This document shows positions 52,821-62,026 of a stretch of 64,000 nucleotides of DNA, piece after piece. The translations under genes and the position numbers were made by a program. The DNA comes from Bianquea renquensis. GTDB lineage: Bacteria; Bacillota; Clostridia; Lachnospirales; Bianqueaceae. Each line of letters starts with the position of its first letter. Position 1 is the first letter of the stretch. The notes under the pieces are model-generated. The model was not told where the DNA came from. It made no database searches and saw only the letters and a program-made list of their open reading frames with translations. The stretch is taken from NCBI RefSeq assembly GCF_014384895.1, contig NZ_JACRSQ010000007.1, forward strand, positions 82,376 to 146,375, in the 5' to 3' direction.

Positions 52821-53426
52821 CTAGTTTCCCTCCTTCAGATACACTGTATAATACTGTAATGCTTCATTTACGCCCTCGGTGACGCCTCTCGATGTGATCG
52901 TCGCGCCCGATATGGCAGAGATCTCATTCTCCGCCGCGTCCCCCTTAACAACGGTCAGCGTCTCCTTCGCATTTTTCCCGGAATACTGGTCGATAAAATC
53001 GGCCTCCGTCGCCTTTGCCCCCAGCCCTGGCGTCTCCCCGTGGCTGATGATCGATACCCCTGTCACATTGCCATCGGCATCGATACCGACTGCCATCTCC
53101 ATATCGCCACCGTACCCGGTTCCCATTACTTTCATGGCAACACCGCCGTTCTCTGCCCTGTAGACCTCCAGGACGGCTTTCTGGTCCGGCTGGACCTCCA
53201 GCTTCGTCAGCACACCTGCGTCTGGCAAAACCTTTGCGTAAGCCCTTTGGTTGACTTCTTCCTTCTTATCCGCGATGACGTCCTTTGTGGATTCATAGAC
53301 AAAACCAAGGCAACAGCCAGCGATGGCCGTGATCAAAAATAGGATTGCCCCCAGGCGGACCAGATCATTCTTTAAAAGCCCTGTCACCTTGGACATGGCG
53401 GACATCTTGTGTCCATCATTTTGCAT
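52821..53426 (-). CDS. rnfG: Rnf complex flavoprotein subunit G
   Basis: The 201-residue protein has one N-terminal membrane helix (LGAILFLITAIAGCCLGFVY) and an FMN-binding domain. A threonine in SGATITSRGV carries covalently linked FMN in this family. GYGGDMEMAVGIDADGNVTGVSIISHGETPGLGAKA is the family core. It overlaps rnfD by 11 nt. Confidence 0.94.
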   Translation of the reverse strand: MQNDGHKMSAMSKVTGLLKNDLVRLGAILFLITAIAGCCLGFVYESTKDVIADKKEEVNQRAYAKVLPDAGVLTKLEVQPDQKAVLEVYRAENGGVAMKVMGTGYGGDMEMAVGIDADGNVTGVSIISHGETPGLGAKATEADFIDQYSGKNAKETLTVVKGDAAENEISAISGATITSRGVTEGVNEALQYYTVYLKEGN

Positions 53427-54348
53427 GCTTCTTCACCTCCCCGTAGATCTTAGGAACTGTAAAGCGGTCGATCAGGGGAACGCAAAGGTTCATGAGCAAG
53501 ATCGAAAACGAGACGCCCTCCGGATACCCGCCAAACCGGCGAATAATCGCCGTCAACAGTCCGCAGCCGATCCCCATAATCCATTTGCCCTTCTTCGTCA
53601 TGGGAGATGTGGTATAATCTGTGGCCATGTAGAAGGCGCCCAACATCAGACCTCCTGTAAACATTTGATAAAAACCGTCTCCGCCGAATAGATACGTCAG
53701 CAGTACGGTGGTCGCAATAAAAGATACGGGAATAATATAATCGATGACCTTGCGGGCAAGGAGATAGCCCCCACCCAGCAGAATCAACAGGGCGGACGTC
53801 TCCCCGATGCAGCCGGGGATCGTACCAAGGAAGCAACTCATAATCGAGGGCAAGCCGGCAGGGTCTGTGATCCCCAGCGGCGTGGCGCTGGTAATGCCAT
53901 CGACGGTAAAATTCGTCATGGGCGCAGCCCAGGCCACCAGCAGAAAGCATCGAGCTGCCAGCGCCGGATTGACAAAATTCTGACCGATTCCGCCAAACAT
54001 CTGTTTGACAATCAGGATTGCGAAAGCGGAACCGATGACCGGAATCCAGAGCGGCACGCCGACCGGAAGGTTGAAAGCTAAGAGAAGCCCCGTCACGGCC
54101 GCGCTGTAATCTCCAATGGTGACAGGCGTTTTCGTCAATTTCTGCCAGAGAAACTCCGACAGAACGGCTGACGCCACGCTTAAGACTGTAACCAGGAGCG
54201 CTCTCGGCCCGAAGTACAGTGTCGCAAATATCAAAATCGGGATCAGAGAAAAGATGACGTCCCGCATGATCGAGCCCGTGGAATACGGCGCGCGAATATG
54301 GGGGGAGATGGATATATGATATAAGTGTTTTTCTTTATCGTCCGCCAT
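53416..54348 (-). CDS. rnfD: Rnf complex flavoprotein subunit D
   Basis: The 310-residue protein has eight to nine membrane segments, starts HLYHISISPHIRAPYSTGSIMRDVIFSLIP and contains FGGIGQNFVNPALAARCFLL and VDGITSATPLGI. The threonine in SATPLG is the covalent FMN site. Start at 54348 has GGAGG 9-10 nt upstream; an upstream ATG falls inside rnfC. Confidence 0.94.
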   Translation of the reverse strand: MADDKEKHLYHISISPHIRAPYSTGSIMRDVIFSLIPILIFATLYFGPRALLVTVLSVASAVLSEFLWQKLTKTPVTIGDYSAAVTGLLLAFNLPVGVPLWIPVIGSAFAILIVKQMFGGIGQNFVNPALAARCFLLVAWAAPMTNFTVDGITSATPLGITDPAGLPSIMSCFLGTIPGCIGETSALLILLGGGYLLARKVIDYIIPVSFIATTVLLTYLFGGDGFYQMFTGGLMLGAFYMATDYTTSPMTKKGKWIMGIGCGLLTAIIRRFGGYPEGVSFSILLMNLCVPLIDRFTVPKIYGEVKKHAK

Positions 54349-54361
54349 GATATTCGTCCTC

Positions 54362-55705
54362 CTACCCTTTCTTTTTGCGGTTTGCCGCGACAATTTGCTT
54401 TCCTGCTTTGAACGTCTGGGTCAGATGCCTCTTGGCCGGACAGACATAACAGCAGGATCCACACTCAATACAATCCATCCCATGCATTCTCTCAAACCCC
54501 TCCCAATCCCTGCGCAAGGCCAAATGATTCAACTCATAGGGGAGAAGATGGATGGGACAGGCCTCGATGCATTTTCCACACCGTATGCATTGCGATTCCT
54601 CTGGGATGAACGCTTCTTCTTCATTAAAAAATAATAGGGCGGAGGTGCCCTTCAGCACCGGCACGTCAGTGGAATATAGCGGCATCCCCATCATCGGACC
54701 GCCGTTGAGAATCTTGTAAGGCTCTGTCACAAATCCACCGGCAGCCTGGATCAATTCCTGAATATTGGTTCCGATTCGGACACGAAAGTTCTTCGCTTCC
54801 CTGATGGCGCCACCGGCTACCGTCACAATCCGGCGCATCAGCGGTAAGCTCTCCACCAGGGCATAGTAGATCGCCACGACCGTATCGATATTATGTACAA
54901 TACAACCCGCATCCGCCGGCAGCCCGCCAGAGGGAACCTGCCTACCCGTGACGGCGTTGATGAGCTGTTTCTCCCCTCCCTGGGGATATTTTGTCAGAAG
55001 CGGGACGACGGACACATTTGGAATCTCCTTCGTCAGATCCATCAACAGCTCAATGGACTTCGGCTTATTATTCTCGATTCCGATGTATCCTTTGGCCTCG
55101 GGGAACAGAGTCAACAAAATCTTGAGCCCTTCGACCACCTTTTCAGGGGCTTCGATCATAACCCGGTAGTCGGAGGAGAGAAATGGTTCGCACTCCGCGC
55201 CGTTGACAATGATCGTATCGATTTTCTTGTCAGGTCCCGGCGACAGCTTCACATGGGCCGGGAATCCGGCGCCCCCCATTCCCACAATACCAGCCTGGCG
55301 AATTCGCTCCACAATCTCTTCCCGCTTCATGGCTGTATACTCATATCGAACAGCCAGCTCCGGGGCCTCCTCATATTGATGGTCGTTCTCAACCACAACG
55401 GACATGACTTTCGATCCGTTAATATGTAGCATGGGTTTCACATCTTTCACCACTCCGGAGACGCTGGAATGGATGGGGGAAGAAACAAAGCCCGCCGCTT
55501 CGCCGATGCACTGGCCCCTGAGAATCCGGTCTCCTTTTTTTACCAACGGCTTACAAGGGGCGCCGATGTGCTGCTGCATAGGAAATACTAAATCCATCTG
55601 TGGGTCCAAATAATCCTCAATGGGTTTCCCCTCCGTAATTTTCTTGCTGTCCGGAGGATGGATTCCACCCTTAAACGTTCGCAATGCTCCAGAAAACTGG
55701 CTCAT
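54362..55705 (-). CDS. rnfC: Rnf complex subunit C (NADH-side)
   Basis: RnfC reacts with NAD/NADH. The 447-residue protein has GGIHPPDSKKITEGKPIE at the start, a GMGGAGFPAHVKLSP flavin/nucleotide-binding loop and INGAECEPFLSSDYR. Two [4Fe-4S] motifs close it, CIRCGKCIEACPIHLLP and CIECGSCCYVCPAKRHL. Start at 55705 has GGAGG 7 nt upstream. It leads rnfCDGEAB, which in anaerobes couples ferredoxin oxidation to sodium or proton export. Confidence 0.95.
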   Translation of the reverse strand: MSQFSGALRTFKGGIHPPDSKKITEGKPIEDYLDPQMDLVFPMQQHIGAPCKPLVKKGDRILRGQCIGEAAGFVSSPIHSSVSGVVKDVKPMLHINGSKVMSVVVENDHQYEEAPELAVRYEYTAMKREEIVERIRQAGIVGMGGAGFPAHVKLSPGPDKKIDTIIVNGAECEPFLSSDYRVMIEAPEKVVEGLKILLTLFPEAKGYIGIENNKPKSIELLMDLTKEIPNVSVVPLLTKYPQGGEKQLINAVTGRQVPSGGLPADAGCIVHNIDTVVAIYYALVESLPLMRRIVTVAGGAIREAKNFRVRIGTNIQELIQAAGGFVTEPYKILNGGPMMGMPLYSTDVPVLKGTSALLFFNEEEAFIPEESQCIRCGKCIEACPIHLLPYELNHLALRRDWEGFERMHGMDCIECGSCCYVCPAKRHLTQTFKAGKQIVAANRKKKG

Positions 55706-55759
55706 TCTCCTACCTCCAATATTGTAGTCTACATACGGGCACCAATCAATACGCGAAAG

Positions 55760-55785
55760 TGGCAAACCTGCCATATGGTTTGCCA
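55760..55785. promoter_or_regulatory. Operator-like palindrome before the rnf operon
   Basis: TGGCAAACC (55760-55768) and GGTTTGCCA (55777-55785) form perfect 9-bp arms around 8 bp. There is no T-tract on either side, so a protein-binding site is more likely than a terminator. It lies about 55 bp upstream of rnfC. The regulator is unknown. Confidence 0.5.
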
Positions 55786-55867
55786 ACTCAGTCTAACCTG
55801 TACTATTGTAAACTATTTTACCCAAAAGTTCAAGGATCGTTATGGTTTTAACAGCTTTTTTCGCTGG

Positions 55868-56788
55868 CTAAAGGATTTTCCCGACACAGCGCCCTTGGTA
55901 TCGCCCTTGCTCCAACATTTTCCTCTCAATCTCGTCCTGGATACTCCACCAGCTCCGCCCCCAATTTGCAAAAATCGTATCCGTCGCTGGCGCTCTCCCC
56001 AGCAGCCGTTGAACTGCCACGTCCTCAGGGAGATGCTCCAAAAAGACCATAACTCGCTCCATATAGTCTTCACAGGAAATCATTTCCAAACAGCCGTTTT
56101 CAAAATCCTTCGCCATCTTCGTCCCTTTCACTAGATATAGGGAATGGAGCTTTACCTGCTGTGAGCCTGTTTCCCGCAAAAGCTTAGCCCCAGCCACCAC
56201 ATCCTCCATTTGATCGTAGGGAAGATTTAGAATCATATGGGTACACACAGAAAACCCGTAGTCAGCGATTGTCTCCATGGCACGCCGGTAACATGCGGTG
56301 TCATGCCCTCGATTGATGCGCCGCAGCGTCTCATCGTTGGCGCTCTGCAATCCCAGTTCAATGGTGATGGCAACATTTTTTTCACGCTGTATCCGGCGAA
56401 AGATCTCCAAATGCTGCACCTCAAGACAATCCGGCCTTGTCGCCACCGCGATCTCCACAATGTCAGGCTGACATGCTTGGATCAGCATCTCATAGAGTTC
56501 CACTGAGGGCCGATACGTCCCTGTATAATTTTGAAAATATGCGATAAATTTCTTGGCCTTGTATCGCTCAGTGATTATGGATTTTTCCAATTGTAGCTGC
56601 TCTTCGATAGGAATGGACGAACTCAGCGCCTCATGGCCAGCGCCCTGTTCGCCACAGAAAGTGCAGCCGCCTGTGCTGATGGTTCCATCTCGATTTGGGC
56701 ACGTTCCGGGGACATTGACAGGAAGTTTATATACTTTTTCTCCATATTTTTTTTTGAGAAAATCGGAATAGCGGTAGTAGATCTGCAT
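55868..56788 (-). CDS. TIGR01212-type (YhcC) radical SAM protein
   Basis: The 306-residue protein starts MQIYYRYSDFLKKKYGEKVYKLPVNVPGTCPNRDGTISTGGCTFCGEQGAG, where the radical SAM cysteines are CPNRDG...GGCTFC. YFQNYTGTYRPSVELYEMLIQA and IELGLQSANDETLRRINRGHD also mark the YhcC family. The function is not established; tRNA modification has been suggested. Start at 56788 is backed by AAAGGGG about 8-9 nt upstream. It has its own leader between the DUF378 gene and the rnf operon. Confidence 0.9.
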   Translation of the reverse strand: MQIYYRYSDFLKKKYGEKVYKLPVNVPGTCPNRDGTISTGGCTFCGEQGAGHEALSSSIPIEEQLQLEKSIITERYKAKKFIAYFQNYTGTYRPSVELYEMLIQACQPDIVEIAVATRPDCLEVQHLEIFRRIQREKNVAITIELGLQSANDETLRRINRGHDTACYRRAMETIADYGFSVCTHMILNLPYDQMEDVVAGAKLLRETGSQQVKLHSLYLVKGTKMAKDFENGCLEMISCEDYMERVMVFLEHLPEDVAVQRLLGRAPATDTIFANWGRSWWSIQDEIERKMLEQGRYQGRCVGKIL

Positions 56789-56897
56789 AGAAATTTCCCC
56801 TTTCTTCAAATGAATACGTTTTTCAAAGGTATAAAATCGAATCTATGTGTAATCCTATTTATGAAAGGCAAGTACTTTCAGAAGGAGGAACCATTTC

Positions 56898-57113
56898 ATG
56901 AACACGAAGCCATTTGATGTAATCTGTCTGATACTGGTTATCATCGGCGCTGTCAATTGGGGGTTGATTGGATTTTTCAATTTTAACCTCGTCGAAGCTA
57001 TCTTTGGTTTCAATTGGGTTGCGCGCGTCATCTATGCTTTGGTTGGTTTGGCCGGCTTGTACTGTATCAGCCTCTTTGGGCGTATTCGCATTCCTGCAGA
57101 CCGCAACAATTAA
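56898..57113 (+). CDS. DUF378 small membrane protein
   Basis: A 71-residue protein with two membrane helices and the DUF378 signature GAVNWGLIGFFNFNLVEAIFG...RVIYALVGLAGLY. The family is widespread and its function is unknown. The ribosome-binding site is AAGGAGG. It is closed by a terminator at 57123-57157. Confidence 0.93.
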   Translation: MNTKPFDVICLILVIIGAVNWGLIGFFNFNLVEAIFGFNWVARVIYALVGLAGLYCISLFGRIRIPADRNN

Positions 57114-57122
57114 CGAACCAAT

Positions 57123-57157
57123 GGAAAGTCCTTGGGTTACTTTAACCAAGGACTTTT
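57123..57157 (+). terminator. Terminator after the DUF378 gene
   Basis: AAAGTCCTTGG pairs with CCAAGGACTTT, followed by TCTT. Confidence 0.85.
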
Positions 57158-57359
57158 CTTACTGTGAAAGAATTTTCGCTTTCATGTCCGCCTCACGGCG
57201 GATTTTTCTTTAGGATAAAAAACGTCAAATATTTTTAGAAATAAAAAAGGAAATTTAGAAACCTTGACGAATGTATATTAGTAAGTACGGATACGTTCGG
57301 TGTTTGAACCAGCCGTAAGTTCACATCATAACCCTACAAATCGATAGGAGGAGATTGAC

Positions 57360-57773
57360 ATGATTCAAATCATTGCAGGCAGGGAAGGCGCCGGTAAGAC
57401 CAAGAATCTTATCGACATGGCAAACGACCTAACCAAGGTGACGGATGGACATATCGTATATGTGGATGCGGATAACAGCCACATCTATCATTTAAGCCAT
57501 CAGATCCGGCTTATCAAGCCAGATGAGTATCCCTTGGAGTCGACATCGGAATTCTTTGGATTTGTTTGCGGGATCTTATCCCAGGACTATGACATTGCGA
57601 CAGTCTTTATCGACGGTCTCCTAAAAAATGCAAAGGTGAATCCCGACAAGGTGGACGCGCTTTTACATAAAGTGGATATGGTCGCCACCAGATACAACGT
57701 CAATTTTGTCATCAGCATGTGCTGTGCACCGGAAGAACTGCCTGATTCCGTACAGCAATATCTCGTCTCGTAG
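57360..57773 (+). CDS. Small P-loop ATPase-like protein
   Basis: The 137-residue protein has a Walker A motif at its very start (GREGAGKTKNL, residues 7-17) and a hydrophobic Walker B-like strand ending in acidic residues (DIATVFIDGLL). It lacks the rest of a AAA or RecA fold and resembles a reduced P-loop NTPase. I do not recognise a named role. It follows a promoter-like region and is closed by a terminator, so it is a single-gene unit. The ribosome-binding site is AGGAGG. Confidence 0.75.
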   Translation: MIQIIAGREGAGKTKNLIDMANDLTKVTDGHIVYVDADNSHIYHLSHQIRLIKPDEYPLESTSEFFGFVCGILSQDYDIATVFIDGLLKNAKVNPDKVDALLHKVDMVATRYNVNFVISMCCAPEELPDSVQQYLVS

Positions 57774-57795
57774 TTAGGGTTGTCATCCATCATGT

Positions 57796-57827
57796 CCCCG
57801 AAGTGGTTCCCGCTTCGGGGATTTTAG
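57796..57827 (+). terminator. Terminator after the P-loop gene
   Basis: CCCCGAAG (57798-57805) pairs with CTTCGGGG, followed by ATTTTAG. Confidence 0.8.
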
Positions 57828-57970
57828 CCTGTAAAAATGCGTTTTCCTCGGTTTCGCCCTGATAACGCTTGCGAAATGCCGCAAACTATGCTACTATAAA
57901 GCATAAGCGGTGCCGACCAGACTGTGCGCGGGAAAACCGCGATTTTGTTGAAAAACGGGAGGAAACAAAA

Positions 57971-59200
57971 GTGAAAAACGTATACGATATCTTAGAGGAG
58001 CGCGGCTTTATCCAGCAGGCGACTCACCCGGAGGAGATTCGTGAGGTGCTGGGGCAAGGGCCCACCACATTCTACATCGGGTTTGACGCTACAGCTGACA
58101 GTCTTACAGCGGGACATTTTCTGACGGTCATGGCCATGATGCATATGCAGCAGGCGGGGCATCGCCCCATCGCACTGCTGGGAGGTGGAACCACGCTGAT
58201 CGGAGATCCCACGGGCAAAAGCGACATGCGCAAAATGCTGACTCGTGAGCAGGTAGACGACAATGCCATGCATTTCAAACAGCAATTGTCTAAGTATATT
58301 GATTTTTCAGATGGAAAGGCGATCCTGGAGAACAATGCGGATTGGCTGTTGGATTTAAACTATGTCACCTTCTTGCGGGAGGTCGGCGTTCACTTCTCCG
58401 TAAACCGGATGCTCACGGCGGAATGCTACAAAGCGCGGATGGAGAAGGGATTGACATTTCTTGAGTTTAACTATATGTTGATGCAGTCCTACGATTTCTA
58501 CGTGTTGCAGGAAAAATATGGATGCTGCCTCCAACTCGGCGGAAATGACCAGTGGTCCAACATTATAGGCGGTGTTGAGCTGATCCGCCGCAAGCTCAAT
58601 AAACCGGCATACGGCCTGACCTTCACCCTGCTGACCACCAGCGAAGGCAAAAAAATGGGAAAAACCGAAAAAGGCGCGCTCTGGCTCGATCCTGACAAGA
58701 CGTCCCCCTACGATTTCTATCAGTATTGGCGCAACGTCGAGGATGCCAACGTAGGAAAATGTCTGGGGCTCTTGACTTTTCTTCCCATGGAGGAAGTTCA
58801 CAGGCTCAGCAATCTACAAGATTCTCAGATTAACACGGCAAAGGAAGTTTTGGCATACGAAATCACCAAAATCGTCCATGGAAAGGAGGAAGCGGATAAG
58901 GCTCAGGCGGCGGCGAAGAGCCTGTTTATGGGAGCCGGCGCTGACGACAGTGCAATGCCGGCAACTGCGCTGACAGAGGCAGAGCTGAATGATCTCGATA
59001 TCATCGGACTGCTGGTTAAAACCGGATTGGCCGCCACCCGATCCGAGGGACGGCGCCTCATCTCCCAGGGCGGCGTCAAGGCCGCTGGGCAGAAAATTGA
59101 GTCCATCGACATGCCGGTCTCACTGTCCTTATTTGACCAGGATCGCACCCTCCTTCTCCAAAAAGGGAAAAAAGTGTATCACAAAGTTACGCTCCAGTAA
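57971..59200 (+). CDS. tyrS: Tyrosyl-tRNA synthetase
   Basis: Charges tRNA-Tyr. The 409-residue class I enzyme has the HIGH-like DSLTAGHFL motif, the KMSKS-like loop KKMGKTEKGALW and FNYMLMQSYDFYVLQEKYGCCLQLGGNDQWSNI. A C-terminal S4 domain follows (KTGLAATRSEGRRLISQGGVKAAGQKI). A GTG start at 57971 is chosen because GGGAGG lies 8 nt upstream. An earlier ATG at 57869 has none. I see no T-box leader; it ends with a bidirectional terminator at 59215-59262. Confidence 0.95.
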   Translation: MKNVYDILEERGFIQQATHPEEIREVLGQGPTTFYIGFDATADSLTAGHFLTVMAMMHMQQAGHRPIALLGGGTTLIGDPTGKSDMRKMLTREQVDDNAMHFKQQLSKYIDFSDGKAILENNADWLLDLNYVTFLREVGVHFSVNRMLTAECYKARMEKGLTFLEFNYMLMQSYDFYVLQEKYGCCLQLGGNDQWSNIIGGVELIRRKLNKPAYGLTFTLLTTSEGKKMGKTEKGALWLDPDKTSPYDFYQYWRNVEDANVGKCLGLLTFLPMEEVHRLSNLQDSQINTAKEVLAYEITKIVHGKEEADKAQAAAKSLFMGAGADDSAMPATALTEAELNDLDIIGLLVKTGLAATRSEGRRLISQGGVKAAGQKIESIDMPVSLSLFDQDRTLLLQKGKKVYHKVTLQ

Positions 59201-59214
59201 ACCTCTTCCGATGG

Positions 59215-59262
59215 AAAAGGTCCGTTCTCCCATGCCTTCGCCATGGGATGACGGACCTTTCT
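59215..59262. terminator. Bidirectional terminator between tyrS and pepD
   Basis: AAAGGTCCGT pairs with ACGGACCTTT around an inner CCCATG/CATGGG stem, with flanking T-rich runs. Confidence 0.85.
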
Positions 59263-59263
59263 T

Positions 59264-60757
59264 TTACGTGCGCTCGACGACGGTTGCACTCTCCTCCTGT
59301 TCCAGCATTGCCAACAAAAGCTCCCATGTCCGCTGAACCGACGAGACGCTCATGCGCTCGCTGGGGGAATGGATATCGACGATATCCGGCCCGATGGAGA
59401 TGATATCCAGATCGGGAATCGCCTTCGCAAAGATTCCACATTCCAGGCCGGCATGGATCGCCTCCATCCCCGCTTCTTTTCCAAATAAGCGCTGATAGAC
59501 CGCACAGTAGCGCTGACGAAGCGCCGACTCCTCCCGATATTCCCATCCGGGATATTCGCTGAAGACCTGCATTTCAATCTGATTCATGCCCGAGAGAATA
59601 TAGAATTTTTCTTTCATGGCCAGCAGCTGATCCCGCTGAGATCCCCGGAGTGACACCACTCCCGTCCAGATGTCCTCGTCAGTTCGAAGGATACCCAAAT
59701 TGCAGGAGGTTTCCACCAACCCCTCAATGACATGGCTCATATTCTGAACTCCGTCAGGCGCCAAATTCAAAAAGCTCAAGATCCGCCCCGTATCCTCATT
59801 GCTGCACGGCTCCAGCGACCAGCCTTCCGGATCTCTGGCAATGTCCGCCCATTCCAGCGCGATCTTGGCCTGGGAATCGGTGCCGCCAAATTCCTTTGCC
59901 AAGTCCTCTCCAAACCACCAACAGCCGCGCTCCACTTCCTCCGACAGATCCCCCGGCACCCACAGCTTCGCAGTACATTCCCTGGGAATCGCATTGTCCT
60001 TTACGCCGCCATCGATGGAGACGAGCCTGGTATTGGGACAGTGGTTGTACCACCCAAACAGATACCGGCTCATCAATTTATTGGCATTCCCGCGCTTCTT
60101 ATTGATATCCTCGCCGGAATGTCCGCCCTTCAGCCCATAGATTCTCACCGTGACGGGAATGTAGCCGTCCGGCTGCACAGAACGGGTCAGACGGGTGTGA
60201 AACTGAAGCTTTGCTCCCCCTGCGCTGCTGATCAACACCGTTCCTTCTTTTTCTGAATCCAGGTTGATCATGCGTTTTGAACGGATTTGCGATGTATCAA
60301 AGTAGTTTGCTCCGAGAAGGCCCGTCTCCTCCCCTGTGGTGAGAAGGATCTCCAGCGGCGGCAAAGAATGGGTTGTATCGCTCATCAAGGCCATGGCGTA
60401 AGCCACCGCGATGCCATCGTCCCCTCCCAGCGTCGTTCTATCGGCAAAAAGCCAATCGCCGTCCAGCTTCAAGGCGATGGGATCTGTCTCAAAATTATGT
60501 GGACTCCCATGATCCTTCTCACAAACCATGTCCAAATGGCCCTGTATCAAGAGCGAGGGCTCAGCCTCCCTTCCGGCAGAGCCAGGTTTTCGAATCAATA
60601 GGTTGTAGGCGGCATCCTGATATACCTCCAGTGACAGTCCTTCAGCAAAAGCCTTTACGTAGTTGCTCAGTTCTTCCTCATTGCCGGAGCCGTGTGGGAT
60701 TTGAGAAATCTCCTGAAAAAATTGAAAAATCTCTTTATATTGGATATCTTCAAACAT
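59264..60757 (-). CDS. pepD: Aminoacyl-histidine dipeptidase PepD (M20 family)
   Basis: A zinc dipeptidase of 497 residues that cleaves Xaa-His and other dipeptides. Metal and catalytic positions are visible in GHLDMVCEKD, TLGGDDGIAVAYAMALM and LTTGEETGLLGANYFD; a C-terminal lid and dimerisation domain follows (LECGIFAKAIPDLDIISIGPDIVDIHSPSERM). Start at 60757 has AGGTGG about 7 nt upstream. An in-frame GTG three codons earlier is less likely. Confidence 0.93.
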   Translation of the reverse strand: MFEDIQYKEIFQFFQEISQIPHGSGNEEELSNYVKAFAEGLSLEVYQDAAYNLLIRKPGSAGREAEPSLLIQGHLDMVCEKDHGSPHNFETDPIALKLDGDWLFADRTTLGGDDGIAVAYAMALMSDTTHSLPPLEILLTTGEETGLLGANYFDTSQIRSKRMINLDSEKEGTVLISSAGGAKLQFHTRLTRSVQPDGYIPVTVRIYGLKGGHSGEDINKKRGNANKLMSRYLFGWYNHCPNTRLVSIDGGVKDNAIPRECTAKLWVPGDLSEEVERGCWWFGEDLAKEFGGTDSQAKIALEWADIARDPEGWSLEPCSNEDTGRILSFLNLAPDGVQNMSHVIEGLVETSCNLGILRTDEDIWTGVVSLRGSQRDQLLAMKEKFYILSGMNQIEMQVFSEYPGWEYREESALRQRYCAVYQRLFGKEAGMEAIHAGLECGIFAKAIPDLDIISIGPDIVDIHSPSERMSVSSVQRTWELLLAMLEQEESATVVERT

Positions 60758-60778
60758 TTTCTCCACCTCTTTTCTGAA

Positions 60779-61783
60779 TCAATGAAATGCGGCTAGCACT
60801 GTATCCATGACCTGTGGCGGTGGCGCCGTCACCACGGCATCCTCCATGGCGGATAACAGTGGTGGACACTCCGTAAAGTGTAGCTGATGCGCGTGAAGCA
60901 TCTGGGCTGACCGCGAGGAATCGGAAAGGAATCTGGCCGATATGGAGGAACCCCCAATGGAAGCCCCATATTTGGGATCGCCAAGAATCGGATATCCCAT
61001 GTGCGCCAATTGCGCCCGAATCTGATGACCTTTTCCGGTGATCAGCTCGATACGCAAAAGTGATAGGGTATGGTCTTCCGAGCACCGCTCCACATGGCAT
61101 CGGCATTGTACCACCGCCTCATCCGGCAGTCCCGTTGGCAAGTCGGACACCGTAACCGTATTGCGCTTTGAGTCCTTACGCCAATAGTGCGTCAACAGTT
61201 TGGAATCTTTCCAGCCGCACTCCCCGACCACGATGGCTAGATAAAATTTATGGATCTTTCCCTCCTGGATCATCTCATTGACCGCCTGTGCGGCGCGCAC
61301 CGTCTTTGCCATAATGACAGCGCCGCTTGTATTTCTGTCCAGACGATTGCACACCCCTGGACAGAAACCGCCAAGATCTTCCTGGTTTTGCCGTATGATG
61401 GCGGCGCCGATCTCCGTCAGAGAGATAGCGTCTGCCCTATCCTTTTGCGAAAGCATGCCTGCTGGCTTGTTAAAAATCGTAAGATTCTCGTCGTCATATA
61501 AAACTTGTACTTTGGACATCCCCTTCAGGATTTGTTCTGAATTGTACAAGGTCCTGTCCGATGCCTGAAGCTCCGCGATTCGAGCATCTGCCAGGTAGAT
61601 CTCTACCTGATCGCCGGAGGAAAGGGAGTATTTCGGATCCTGAACTCGTTTTCCGTTTACCTTGACCGCCTTTGTCCTTAACAGCTTATACAGAAGGCTC
61701 TTAGGAGCTCGGGGCAACTGTTTCTCCAAGTATCGCCCGAGACTGCGCCCCTCCTCCTGGGAAGAGACAATTCTCTTCTGCAT
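60779..61783 (-). CDS. RluA-family 23S rRNA pseudouridine synthase
   Basis: The 334-residue protein has an S4 RNA-binding domain (KSLLYKLLRTKAVKVNGKRVQDPKYSLSSGDQVEIYL) and a catalytic domain with CNRLDRNTSGAVIMAKT, whose aspartate is the nucleophile. GHQIRAQLAHMGYPILGDPKYG follows. The gene-family members RluC and RluD cannot be separated by eye. GGAGG lies about 7 nt before the ATG. Confidence 0.93.
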   Translation of the reverse strand: MQKRIVSSQEEGRSLGRYLEKQLPRAPKSLLYKLLRTKAVKVNGKRVQDPKYSLSSGDQVEIYLADARIAELQASDRTLYNSEQILKGMSKVQVLYDDENLTIFNKPAGMLSQKDRADAISLTEIGAAIIRQNQEDLGGFCPGVCNRLDRNTSGAVIMAKTVRAAQAVNEMIQEGKIHKFYLAIVVGECGWKDSKLLTHYWRKDSKRNTVTVSDLPTGLPDEAVVQCRCHVERCSEDHTLSLLRIELITGKGHQIRAQLAHMGYPILGDPKYGASIGGSSISARFLSDSSRSAQMLHAHQLHFTECPPLLSAMEDAVVTAPPPQVMDTVLAAFH

Positions 61784-62026
61784 GCGGTACCTCCTATGAT
61801 CAAAATTACCCTTTTTCTATTGTACTCCATTTTATGAAATCCTTCAAGAGATTTCCGTCAATCTGCATAGGAAAATTTTTTGCTTTTTTTCGTCGATTTT
61901 TTCAATTTTTATCATCAAAATTGCATAATAAAGGACGAATATGAGGCTTATTTCACGGTTAGCAGCGCTAAACCGGAAAATTCCTCCTACTCGTCCCTAT
62001 CATAGTCTGTTCAACTTGCCAATACT
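61784..62026. other. Intergenic stretch with no gene seen
   Basis: About 240 bp that is AT-rich with long T runs. I find no convincing gene or structure except short palindromes. It holds the promoter of the pseudouridine synthase gene. Confidence 0.4.
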
